From contig JAADIO010000064.1 of NCBI GenBank assembly GCA_013151235.1, positions 1 through 25,372 on the forward strand: 25,372 nt of DNA, given 5' to 3'. The number at the start of each line of letters is the position of its first letter. The stretch's first letter is position 1. The notes under the pieces were generated by a model. It saw only the letters and a program-made list of their open reading frames with translations, made no database searches and was not told where the DNA came from. The stretch comes from Deltaproteobacteria bacterium (lineage in GTDB: Bacteria > CG2-30-53-67). The position numbers were made by a program, and so were the translations under genes. Positions 8,669-15,454 of the stretch are shown piece after piece.

Positions 8669-10225
8669 CTATGATCTCTTCATCGGGAGAAAGGTGCGGG
8701 CAAGAAGCAGCACGGCACATACGATACAGAGCCACGCGAAGACGTCACCAAAACGGGTATACAAAGTCCGGCTGTGCTGTCGGAGGGGAAGGTCCACGGT
8801 GAAGGCGTCTTCCATGAAAATCTTTGTGGCATGGGCAATCCGGCCGTCCGGCATCACAGCACCGGAGATCCCGCTGTTGGCTGCACGAACGAGGGGGACC
8901 CGGTTTTCCACCGCCCGAAAGACGGCCATGGAAAAATGTTGATAGGGGGCAGAAGAACGACCGAACCAGTCGTCATTCGTCAGGGTCGCAATAAAATCCG
9001 CGCCTTCCTTCACAAAACGCCGAACCAGATCGGGCAGGATAATCTCGTAGCAGATCGGCGTACCGCATTTGCCTTTATCGGTTTCCATCAGCGTGATCCT
9101 TCTTCCGGGCGTCATGTCACCGATCTGATCGATCAAGGGATGAACAAAAAAAAGAGCCCGACGAAGCGGGACGTACTCCCCGAAGGGAACGAGGTGCAGC
9201 TTGTCGTATTTCCCCCGGAGTCTTGCACCGGGCGAAACAAGAAACACACTGTTGAAGTATTCCTCCTTCCCCTTCCGGATACGCAAGTCCGGACTACCGA
9301 AGAGAAGATCGACTCCCAGATCATCAATGAGGGCCAGTAATCTCGACTGGTTCTCCCGGTCGGCGGTAAAGAAAAAGGGAACCGCCGCTTCGGGCCAGAT
9401 AATCAGATCAGGCTTTTCCGCAAGGGTCCGCCGGGAAAGCCGGGTCAGGATGGACAGGATCTTTTCCCGGAAGGCGGGGTCCCATTTTTCCTTCTGCTCG
9501 ATATTCCCCTGAACGATCCCGACACGGATGGTTGCTTCGGGCACGCTGTTCCGACAGCTTCGGAGCCGGATTGCTCCGTAGGCCGCAACAAAGAGGAGTA
9601 AAAGGATTACTCCCCCCAGAGAGACGACAAGGTGCCGAAACCGTTCACGCCTCTTCAGCGAACGCAGTACCTCGTAAAAAACGACATTTATAAGAACAAC
9701 AAGGAAACCGACACCATAGACACCGGTCACGTCGGACACCTGGATCAGGAGGAGATTTTTATACTGGCTGTACCCTAAAAGCGCCCACGGAAACCCGGTC
9801 AGGAGATGTCCCCGGGCGTATTCCAGCGCAACCCAGAGGGGGGGGGCGCCGATCAACAGCGGGATCCTCTGCCGCTCCATTCGCCCAACCCCCCAGGCGA
9901 AGATCCCGAAATAGAGTGCAAGATAAGAGGAAAGGAGCAGAAGGATCATCAGACTGAAGACACGCGGCAAATCCCCGTAGCGTTCCATCGTCACCGTCAG
10001 CCAGTAGATCGTCCCAAGATAGAAGACCAGTCCCGCAATAAATCCGCTAAAAAAGGAGGAGTTTTTCCGGTCGCAACGAGTTACGGCATACAAAATCGGA
10101 ATCAGCGCAACGAAGGCCAGACCGGAGAGAGAGAACCGCGGGAAAGAGAGGGTCAGAAGAATTCCTGAAATGAGGGCCAGATACGCATCCGGGGAGGAGA
10201 TCTTATCGTAGAAGGAACGTATCAT
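8669..10225 (-). CDS. lnt: Apolipoprotein N-acyltransferase Lnt
   Basis: Lnt transfers the third acyl chain to the N-terminal cysteine of lipoproteins in the inner membrane, the last step of lipoprotein maturation in diderms. The 518-residue protein has a hydrophobic N-terminal half with several membrane spans (for example LISGILLTLSFPRFSLSG and LMILLLLSSYLALYFGIFA) and a C-terminal nitrilase domain. The catalytic triad is visible: Glu279 in IIWPEAAVPFF, Lys342 in KYDKLHLVPFGEYVP and Cys392 in GTPICYEIILP. A last membrane helix closes the protein. The ATG at 10225 has no clear Shine-Dalgarno, but no upstream in-frame start was found, and a good promoter lies 65-93 bp upstream. At least two lipoprotein substrates are encoded nearby. 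Confidence 0.95.
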   Translation of the reverse strand: MIRSFYDKISSPDAYLALISGILLTLSFPRFSLSGLAFVALIPILYAVTRCDRKNSSFFSGFIAGLVFYLGTIYWLTVTMERYGDLPRVFSLMILLLLSSYLALYFGIFAWGVGRMERQRIPLLIGAPPLWVALEYARGHLLTGFPWALLGYSQYKNLLLIQVSDVTGVYGVGFLVVLINVVFYEVLRSLKRRERFRHLVVSLGGVILLLLFVAAYGAIRLRSCRNSVPEATIRVGIVQGNIEQKEKWDPAFREKILSILTRLSRRTLAEKPDLIIWPEAAVPFFFTADRENQSRLLALIDDLGVDLLFGSPDLRIRKGKEEYFNSVFLVSPGARLRGKYDKLHLVPFGEYVPLRRALFFVHPLIDQIGDMTPGRRITLMETDKGKCGTPICYEIILPDLVRRFVKEGADFIATLTNDDWFGRSSAPYQHFSMAVFRAVENRVPLVRAANSGISGAVMPDGRIAHATKIFMEDAFTVDLPLRQHSRTLYTRFGDVFAWLCIVCAVLLLARTFLPMKRS

Positions 10226-10289
10226 GGAATGGATATGATTCGCTTATGAAAACAAGAGGTTGAGGAAATCCGGAACGAAGAATGATTTC

Positions 10290-10318
10290 ACCATAGCAAA
10301 TCCGCCTCTTCCTGTCAA
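10290..10318 (-). promoter_or_regulatory. Sigma70-like promoter for lnt
   Basis: On the minus strand TTGACA (10313-10318) and TATGGT (10290-10295) are 17 bp apart. The start site would be near 10283, giving a leader of about 58 nt before the lnt ATG. It lies back-to-back with the plus-strand promoter at 10338-10366, about 20 bp apart. Confidence 0.6.
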
Positions 10319-10337
10319 TTGATTGAGACGCTTTATT

Positions 10338-10366
10338 TTGACGACCGGGAAGATAAAACGTATAAT
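10338..10366 (+). promoter_or_regulatory. Sigma70-like promoter for the secreted protein gene
   Basis: TTGACG at 10338-10343 and a perfect TATAAT at 10361-10366 have an ideal 17-bp spacer. The predicted start near 10373 gives a short leader to the ATG at 10401. Confidence 0.7.
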
Positions 10367-10400
10367 AAGAAGTAGCGAAACAGGATCAAAATAGGGAGAA

Positions 10401-10892
10401 ATGATCATGACAGGGAAACATCATTTCATCTACACAGGTCTGATCACTTTCATTTTTTTCCTGCTGTTTTCCGCCACACCCGTATTCGGAACCAACCTGG
10501 AAGAACTTTCAAACAATGCGGATGTCATCCTCTTCGGCCGGGTCGTCAAGGTAGAGTGCCGGTGGGCGAAATCGAGTATGAACATTCTGAGCCGGGCGCA
10601 ATTCAGGGTAAAGATCTGCGTTAAAGGGAAGTATGCAGCAGGGGATCACGTCGAAATTGAGACCTATGGTGGTGTCATTCGCGGGATGAAACAGAAGATA
10701 CCGAACTGCGCTGCCTTCCGGCCGGGAGAATACGCACTGGTCTTTCTCAAAGGAGGGCAAGGCGATGTCTTCTATGTCACGAACGGGAAAGAGGGGAAGA
10801 TCTCCTTCGCCCGGAAAAAGGGAATGAAATCGGTGGCCGAAAGAAAAAAGCTGAACCGGATAATCCGGAACATTCAACTGGCATTGAAGTAA
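10401..10892 (+). CDS. Small secreted protein of unknown function
   Basis: This 163-residue protein begins with a signal peptide: positively charged start (MTGKHH), hydrophobic core FIFFLLFSATPVFG and a likely cleavage near VFG-TN. The mature part is about 130 residues, basic, with a beta-rich look: DVILFGRVVKVEC, FRVKICVKGKYAAGDHVEIETYGG, FRPGEYALVFLK and DVFYVTNGKEGKI. The pattern 'Ala-Asp-hydrophobic-hydrophobic-Gly-x-Val ... Gly-Asp-x-Val ... Pro-Gly-Glu-x-x-hydrophobic-Phe-Leu' resembles small OB-fold-like secreted proteins of unknown role; this is a resemblance from memory. There are three cysteines in the mature part. Two ATGs (10401 and 10407) both follow an AGGGAG SD. It is a single-gene unit: own promoter, own terminator. 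Confidence 0.72.
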   Translation: MIMTGKHHFIYTGLITFIFFLLFSATPVFGTNLEELSNNADVILFGRVVKVECRWAKSSMNILSRAQFRVKICVKGKYAAGDHVEIETYGGVIRGMKQKIPNCAAFRPGEYALVFLKGGQGDVFYVTNGKEGKISFARKKGMKSVAERKKLNRIIRNIQLALK

Positions 10893-10960
10893 CAAGGGAC
10901 ATGCCACGACGAGATAGAATTTTCTTCATGAATCCCGACCAACAAGAGAGAAAAAAACAG

Positions 10961-10989
10961 GGCCGGAGGGAAAACCCCTCCGGCCTTTT
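10961..10989. terminator. Bidirectional intrinsic terminator
   Basis: A perfect 10-bp GC-rich stem, GGCCGGAGGG (10961-10970) with CCCTCCGGCC (10976-10985), closes a 5-nt loop. It is followed by TTTT on the plus strand and preceded by seven A on the plus strand, i.e. a T-tract for minus-strand transcripts. It separates the secreted protein gene (+) from the OmpA-like gene (-), which converge here. Confidence 0.85.
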
Positions 10990-11043
10990 ACTTTACCCCT
11001 GTAGCGGAAAGAACCGGACTCCTTCCGACGGCGGAGCAACGCT

Positions 11044-11745
11044 TTATTGCTCGGTGATCACAAATTTGATTCGCCGGTTCCGCTTCCGGCCTTCGTCGCT
11101 TTTGTTATCGGCAATCGGCTTGCTCTCCCCAAAACCGACAGACTCTATCCGGCCCGGATCAATCTTGTAATGCTGTTCCAGATAGGCCTTCACGGAATCA
11201 GCCCTTTTCTCCGAAAGTTTTTGATTATAAACCTCTGAACCGATGCTGTCCGTATAGCCCTCAACACGAACCTTGATGGATGGAAACCGTTCCATCAACT
11301 TGCCGGCTTCCTGCAGGGTCGGTTCCGACGAGGGCCGGATCGTGGCCTGATCGAAATCAAAGGTAATCCCTTCCAGGGTAAAGCTCGGTTTCTCCGTCAC
11401 AGGTGGAGGCGGCGGAGGCGGTGGAGGCGTCGCCGGTTTGGGCGGGCATTTCCGTTTCACCAACCTTTTCGTATTTCGAACCAGTTCATCCGCAGACGGG
11501 ATATACTTTTTTGCATTTCTCCAGTCTTGCTCACTGATTTCATGTTCGACATGCGCCAGTGTCGCTTCGGTTTTTGCATACGCCTGCGGGGCACACTCCT
11601 TTGCGTTGTGCGGAAGTTTATTGAACAACCTCAGCGTATTGTCATAGTCCCCCTGGATGGCCTGCTTCGTCGCCATCGAGGTGCAGCCGAAGAAAAACAG
11701 AGAAAGACCGAGCACAAGCAAGCACAATCGTTTCTCAACTCTCAT
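11044..11745 (-). CDS. OmpA-family peptidoglycan-binding lipoprotein
   Basis: The 233-residue protein starts with a lipoprotein signal (LCLLVLGLSLFFFGC), so Cys21 is the probable lipidated residue. A helical region of about 75 residues is followed by a proline run in PATPPPPPPPPPVTEKP, then a C-terminal OmpA domain: FDFDQATIRPSSEPTLQEAG, VRVEGYTDSIGSEVYN, LSEKRADSVKAYL, IESVGFGESKPIADN and EGRKRNRRIKF. The TDSIGS...N-x-x-LSEKRA and NRRI motifs are those that hold diaminopimelate in peptidoglycan, so it should tether the outer membrane to the wall. The SD GGGGGA lies five bases before the ATG. It is the second gene of a two-gene minus-strand unit, 14 bp after the DUF4398-like lipoprotein. Confidence 0.92.
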   Translation of the reverse strand: MRVEKRLCLLVLGLSLFFFGCTSMATKQAIQGDYDNTLRLFNKLPHNAKECAPQAYAKTEATLAHVEHEISEQDWRNAKKYIPSADELVRNTKRLVKRKCPPKPATPPPPPPPPPVTEKPSFTLEGITFDFDQATIRPSSEPTLQEAGKLMERFPSIKVRVEGYTDSIGSEVYNQKLSEKRADSVKAYLEQHYKIDPGRIESVGFGESKPIADNKSDEGRKRNRRIKFVITEQ

Positions 11746-11759
11746 TACAGTCCCCCTTC

Positions 11760-12038
11760 TTATTTAGATTTTTGCAGAGCCTTTTCCGCCATCGCCCGCG
11801 CCTTGTCACCAAAGACCTTTGCACTCCCGTCATCCGACTCGGATAATTCTTCTCTCGCAACATTGAGATGTTCCACGGCGCTGTAATAATCATAGGCGGC
11901 CTTCTTCCGCGCCCCGGCGGCCTGTGCTTGCTGAATCAGTTCCTCAACCGCGTGAATATCCTTTGGAGTATACACTGCACAACCACCCGTCAGCAGAGCA
12001 GCCAACAAAAAAACGGACAATCCCGACCATCGCTTCAT
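11760..12038 (-). CDS. Small DUF4398-like lipoprotein
   Basis: This is a 92-residue protein with a lipoprotein signal ending in LLTGGC (Cys20), followed by a helical mature part: VEELIQQAQAAGARKKAAYD, YYSAVEHLNVAREEL and DKARAMAEKALQKSK. The mix of Ala/Glu-rich helices with 'Y-Y-S-A-x-E-H-L-x-x-A-R-E-E-L' matches DUF4398-type periplasmic lipoproteins that are often encoded beside OmpA-domain lipoproteins. I start it at the ATG at 12038, which has AGGGGG seven bases upstream; a GTG three codons earlier (12047) is the alternative. The function is unknown; a structural partner of the OmpA-like protein is a reasonable inference from the two-gene arrangement. Confidence 0.8.
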   Translation of the reverse strand: MKRWSGLSVFLLAALLTGGCAVYTPKDIHAVEELIQQAQAAGARKKAAYDYYSAVEHLNVAREELSESDDGSAKVFGDKARAMAEKALQKSK

Positions 12039-12114
12039 TCCCTTCACCCCCTTCCAGGAAACAATAATATAATCATTAAAGAAAACCGGGAAAACAGACC
12101 GGATCTGACTACTG

Positions 12115-12142
12115 ATACTATCTTTTCATCATGGTTTGTCAA
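12115..12142 (-). promoter_or_regulatory. Sigma70-like promoter for the lipoprotein pair
   Basis: On the minus strand TTGACA (12137-12142) and TAGTAT (12115-12120) are 16 bp apart. The start site would be near 12108, about 70 nt ahead of the DUF4398-like ATG. Confidence 0.55.
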
Positions 12143-12182
12143 GCAAATTTGACGAACTCCCTTCAGGCCCATCAAAAAAATC

Positions 12183-12211
12183 TTGCAATCGTCCGGAGGG
12201 TCTGCTATAAA
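12183..12211 (+). promoter_or_regulatory. Sigma70-like promoter for the small Cys-containing protein
   Basis: TTGCAA at 12183-12188 and TATAAA at 12206-12211 are 17 bp apart. The start site near 12218 lies before the ATG at 12247 and practically on the upstream TTG at 12220, which argues for the ATG as the start. Confidence 0.55.
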
Positions 12212-12246
12212 CCCGACGTTTGATTTACAAAAGGACGATATCCCTC

Positions 12247-12435
12247 ATGCAAGCTTCCGAAGAAGAAAAAGAGCTGCACCGACTTATCCGTGAGGCGCTC
12301 AAAGACGGCCGTCTATCCTGTGCCGAGGCTTTCCGGATCGCAGGCGAACGGAACATCTCCCTTCAGAGAGTCGGTGAGGCCTGCAATCAACTCGGCATCA
12401 AGATCAATCATTGCCGCTTGGGATGTTTTCCATGA
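12247..12435 (+). CDS. Small conserved-looking helical protein with C-terminal Cys pair
   Basis: This is a 62-residue protein: an acidic N-terminal helix (EEEKELHRLIREALKDGR), then a short helix-turn-helix-like stretch (CAEAFRIAGERNISLQRVGE, ACNQLGIKI), ending HCRLGCFP. It has four cysteines, two of them in the terminal C-x4-C. From memory, small proteins with 'CA-x-AF-x-IA ... VGEAxNxLxIKIxxCxLGCF' occur in anaerobic delta-proteobacteria and clostridia without an assigned role. A DNA-binding or metal-binding function is possible but unproven. Start: ATG 12247 with AAGGAC upstream; the TTG at 12220 is almost at the predicted transcription start. It is followed by genes for Fe-S proteins in the same direction. 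Confidence 0.7.
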   Translation: MQASEEEKELHRLIREALKDGRLSCAEAFRIAGERNISLQRVGEACNQLGIKINHCRLGCFP

Positions 12436-12443
12436 CTTTCAGC

Positions 12444-12471
12444 TTGACAATTATATAGAAATAAATATAAT
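12444..12471 (+). promoter_or_regulatory. Strong sigma70-like promoter for the NifU-type gene
   Basis: TTGACA at 12444-12449 and TATAAT at 12466-12471 both match consensus, with a 16-bp AT-rich spacer, just after the stop of the small helical protein. The start site near 12478 gives a leader of about 48 nt. Confidence 0.75.
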
Positions 12472-12525
12472 AGTTTTAGTATTGTTTTAGAAAAACCGCC
12501 TTTAATTTTTTCAGGGAGCAATGTG

Positions 12526-12744
12526 ATGCGTGAACTCGTAGAAAAAGCCCTCGACAAAATCCGCCCTTCCCTGCAGCGGGACGGCGGGAATGTTGAGCTT
12601 GTGGAAGTGGTAGACGGCGTAGTCAAGGTACGTCTGACCGGCGCCTGTGGGGGTTGTCCCATGTCACAGATGACCCTGAAAAACGGGATTGAGGCAGTAC
12701 TGAAAAAGGAAGTGCCGGAAGTCAAAAGCGTGGAATCTCTCTGA
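12526..12744 (+). CDS. NifU C-terminal-like (Nfu) iron-sulfur scaffold
   Basis: The 72-residue protein is a single NifU_N-less Nfu domain. It starts RELVEKALDKIRPSLQRDGG, has VELVEVVDGVVKVRLTGAC and the Fe-S ligand motif C-x-x-C in GACGGCPMSQMTL, and ends with KNGIEAVLKKEVPEVKSV. Such proteins hold a bridging [4Fe-4S] cluster between two subunits and pass it to apo-proteins. The ATG at 12526 has AGGGAG seven bases upstream; a GTG three bases earlier is an overlapping alternative. The next gene is a ferredoxin, a plausible client, and both end at one strong terminator. Confidence 0.92.
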   Translation: MRELVEKALDKIRPSLQRDGGNVELVEVVDGVVKVRLTGACGGCPMSQMTLKNGIEAVLKKEVPEVKSVESL

Positions 12745-12815
12745 GAGATTCCTGCAAAACAACCGGAATCCCGACAAATTTCGGAATTGAATAGATTCCG
12801 AGGAAACAATCCTGA

Positions 12816-13001
<186 letters not shown>

Positions 13002-13002
13002 T

Positions 13003-13031
13003 AAAAAACCCGGGGCAACCCGGGTTTTTTT
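13003..13031. terminator. Bidirectional intrinsic terminator
   Basis: Plus-strand AAAAAACCCGGG (13003-13014), GCAA loop, CCCGGGTTTTTT (13019-13030) plus one more T. It starts two bases after the ferredoxin stop. The A-run/T-run symmetry allows it to serve the converging yjbQ-type gene too. Confidence 0.88.
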
Positions 13032-13110
13032 GATCCCTCCACGCACCGGATAGAGTGGTCTTTGCTTCATCCTGACTGTCGGCGGAATTCCTCGGGTAAA
13101 AAGCTGAATC

Positions 13111-13509
13111 TCACTCTCCGATGACCTTGACCAAACATCGTCTGTTTCTCGGCCCATCAAATTCACAGAAAAAAATCGACTGCCAAGTCCCGAAATCGAG
13201 TTTTCCCTCCTCCACAAGAAGGGTTTCGGACGAACCGGTCAGACCGGCCTTGATGTGCGCGTCGGAGTTCCCCTCGGCATGACGGAAGGAATGCCGCCGG
13301 GGGATCATCTCGCTGAGATGTGCGACGATATCCTTTCGAACATCGGGATCGGCGTTTTCGTTGATTGTCAAGGCCGCCGTCGTATGGGGAACGAAGATCA
13401 CACAGATGCCGTCCCGGATGCCGCTGCGGTCCACGACCTTCTGAATCTCCGTTGTGACATCAATCATCTCCACCCGGGAACGGGACCGGATGATAACCGT
13501 CTCTTTCAT
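13111..13509 (-). CDS. YjbQ/UPF0047 family protein (secondary thiamine-phosphate synthase-like)
   Basis: The 132-residue protein matches the YjbQ family along its length: SRSRVEMIDVTTEIQKVV, FVPHTTAALTINENADPDV, RHAEGNSDAHIKAGLTGSS and LDFGTWQSIFFCEFDGPR. The conserved histidines (PHTT, RHAEGN, DAHIK) and Glu form a metal-site-like pocket. E. coli YjbQ has weak thiamine-phosphate synthase activity, hence the usual name, but the physiological role is not settled. The ATG has AAGGAGA seven bases upstream. A MITE-like element begins only 27 bp upstream, so its native promoter was probably displaced or is now within the element. Confidence 0.93.
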   Translation of the reverse strand: MKETVIIRSRSRVEMIDVTTEIQKVVDRSGIRDGICVIFVPHTTAALTINENADPDVRKDIVAHLSEMIPRRHSFRHAEGNSDAHIKAGLTGSSETLLVEEGKLDFGTWQSIFFCEFDGPRNRRCLVKVIGE

Positions 13510-13535
13510 TTTTCAATCTCCTTTCCGGTGATGAA

Positions 13536-13687
13536 GTCGTAAAAAGTCACGAAGCCCTTCGACCCTTCGGCTGGCTCAGGGCGAACGGTGTAAGTTATTG
13601 ATATTCCGTTCGTGTGGTTCGGCTGGCTCACCATGCTCGGTAGCCTGTCGAACCATGAACGGAATCCGGAAAACGACTTTTTACGAC
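13536..13687. mobile_element. MITE-like element with 13-bp perfect terminal inverted repeats
   Basis: GTCGTAAAAAGTC (13536-13548) and GACTTTTTACGAC (13675-13687) are exact inverted repeats bounding 152 bp with no coding potential. The inside is rich in nested hairpins. CGAACGG (13582-13588) pairs with CCGTTCG (13606-13612). GGTTCG (13616-13621) pairs with CGAACC (13649-13654), flanked by CCGTTC/GAACGG (13606-13611 with 13657-13662). GCCCT (13554-13558) pairs with AGGGC (13578-13582). The phrase TTCGGCTGGCTCA occurs twice. I see no target-site duplication. This resembles non-autonomous miniature elements seen between genes in delta-proteobacteria; no matching transposase is in the window. Confidence 0.75.
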
Positions 13688-13752
13688 ACCATCTTTCGGT
13701 GGAGCATATCACTTTTCGCAGTAAAATCAACTTCTTCTCGACACAAAAATGT

Positions 13753-13781
13753 TTGACAAGGTACCCGCTGAACTATATAAT
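13753..13781 (+). promoter_or_regulatory. Perfect-consensus sigma70 promoter for resB-ccsA
   Basis: TTGACA at 13753-13758 and TATAAT at 13776-13781 with a 17-bp spacer match the sigma70 consensus exactly. Transcription would start near 13788, so an upstream in-frame ATG at 13749 cannot be the resB start. Confidence 0.8.
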
Positions 13782-13823
13782 GACTTTCGAATATTTTTTA
13801 TTATATTTATGAAGGAGATCTCT

Positions 13824-15443
13824 TTGACAGCAAAAACCACGCCCACCTCCCCTGCATCAGGAAGATCCCCTGCGTCCCGAAAAGGCTTTTTCCGCAGTAT
13901 TTATTATGCCTTCAATTCCATCCGGCTGACCGTCTTCCTGTTTATCACCCTGGGACTTGTCTCCATCATCGGGACTCTTATTGAACAGGGAGTCGGCCCG
14001 GAAAAGTACGCACGGGAATATTCGGAAGGGACCATTCATCTCTTCAGCGCCCTCGGCCTCTTCGACATGTACCACACCTTCTGGTTCTTCACTCTGTTGC
14101 TGCTCCTGCTCTTAAATCTGACGGTCTGCACACTGGAGCGCCTCCCCAAGGTCTGGCGCTTTGCCAAACGGATCAAGCCGGTTCTGGAGGAAGGCGACGA
14201 GAAAAAGTATCCGATCCGGGACGACTTCGATCTTCCCGGAGGCACGGAGAAGGTTGAAGCAGCCTTCAAAAACCTTGTCCGCCTCCCCTTTTGGATCATC
14301 CTTCTCGACATCGCCGCCGTGATCCTGGCAATTTTTTTCACTCGTCAGTACCATTTTAACTTTCTGGAGTTTGTTTCTTTTATTGTTCTGCCCCTTGGAT
14401 ATGTGGCCCTGTTGAACTTCCGGGGGAAGGTCGTACGCACGGAAAAGGACGGAGTTGTCCATCTCTTCGTCAACCAGTGGCTCATCAGCCGATTCGGGGT
14501 CTACATCACCCACATCAGTATTCTGATCATTTTTCTCGGTGCCATTGCCGGAAACCTGTTCGGATTCAAAGGCTACATGAATATTGTCGAAGGTGAGACC
14601 ACCAACCAAATGTTTGTTCGCCAACCGAAAATGATCGACACGATTCTGAATGCCTTTACATCACTTACGTCAAAAACAACGGAGAAACACAAGACCGCCG
14701 ATACCAAAAAATTCGCGACCCTGCCTTTTTCCATCCGTTGCAATGATTTCACCGTGAGCTATTACGACTCGGGACGTCCCAAGGAATATGCAAGCAAACT
14801 GGTGGTCATTAAAAACGGCAAGGAGATCCAACGAAAAACCATCCAGGTCAACGACCCGCTTGTCGTCGGGAAAACCTATTTCTATCAGTCCAACTATGGA
14901 GATACCGGTCGGCCCGGTCAGGTGGTCTTTAAGGTACAGGCGCCGGGAGGAACATTCAAGACCTACCGCGCGCCGGTACGGGGCACCATTCATATCGACG
15001 GCACCGACACCGATATTCAGATCATGAGTTTTATCCCGGATTTCACTATTACGAACGGCCAGGTCCGGGAGCGTTCCCGGGAGATGATCAACCCGGCCAT
15101 CTATATTATGGGGAAAAAGGGAGATCACCTCCTTTTCAACGGATGGTTTCTTCCGAAATACCCCGACTACAGCATTGATACCGCAGGATATAAACTTGAG
15201 TTTATCGATTACTGGGGCTCTCAATACACCGGGTTACAGGTTGCCTACGACCCGGGTGTCGAGATCGTCTGGATCGGTTGCAGCCTTCTGGTCATCGGGC
15301 TTTTGATCTCCTTTTTCCATTCTCATCAACGGATCTGGGCACGCATCGATGGAAACCATATCGTCATCGCAGGAAGCGCACATAAAAATCGTATGGCCTT
15401 TGAAAAAAAGATGGACGACTTGGGAAAACTACTGCGAATATAA
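13824..15443 (+). CDS. resB: Cytochrome c biogenesis protein ResB (Ccs1)
   Basis: ResB with CcsA forms the system II heme-export and cytochrome c ligation complex in the cytoplasmic membrane. The protein (539 residues from this start) has N-terminal membrane spans (LTVFLFITLGLVSIIGTLI, FFTLLLLLLLNLTVC, FWIILLDIAAVILAIFF, ILIIFLGAIAGNLFGF), a large outside domain with the ResB features GYMNIVEGE, VNDPLVVGKTYFYQSNYGD and IQIMSFIPDF, and a last span (VWIGCSLLVIGLLISFF) before a short cytoplasmic tail. I choose TTG at 13824 because AAGGAG sits six bases upstream. An in-frame ATG at 13809 lies before that SD, and ATG 13749 lies before the promoter. ccsA follows after 11 bp. Confidence 0.92.
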   Translation: MTAKTTPTSPASGRSPASRKGFFRSIYYAFNSIRLTVFLFITLGLVSIIGTLIEQGVGPEKYAREYSEGTIHLFSALGLFDMYHTFWFFTLLLLLLLNLTVCTLERLPKVWRFAKRIKPVLEEGDEKKYPIRDDFDLPGGTEKVEAAFKNLVRLPFWIILLDIAAVILAIFFTRQYHFNFLEFVSFIVLPLGYVALLNFRGKVVRTEKDGVVHLFVNQWLISRFGVYITHISILIIFLGAIAGNLFGFKGYMNIVEGETTNQMFVRQPKMIDTILNAFTSLTSKTTEKHKTADTKKFATLPFSIRCNDFTVSYYDSGRPKEYASKLVVIKNGKEIQRKTIQVNDPLVVGKTYFYQSNYGDTGRPGQVVFKVQAPGGTFKTYRAPVRGTIHIDGTDTDIQIMSFIPDFTITNGQVRERSREMINPAIYIMGKKGDHLLFNGWFLPKYPDYSIDTAGYKLEFIDYWGSQYTGLQVAYDPGVEIVWIGCSLLVIGLLISFFHSHQRIWARIDGNHIVIAGSAHKNRMAFEKKMDDLGKLLRI

Positions 15444-15454
15444 AGGAGTAAATC

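Noticed and set aside
8660-8681. 8-bp inverted repeat between bioD and lnt as a terminator
   Set aside because: The stem is AT-rich and has no following T-tract on either strand, so termination is not supported.
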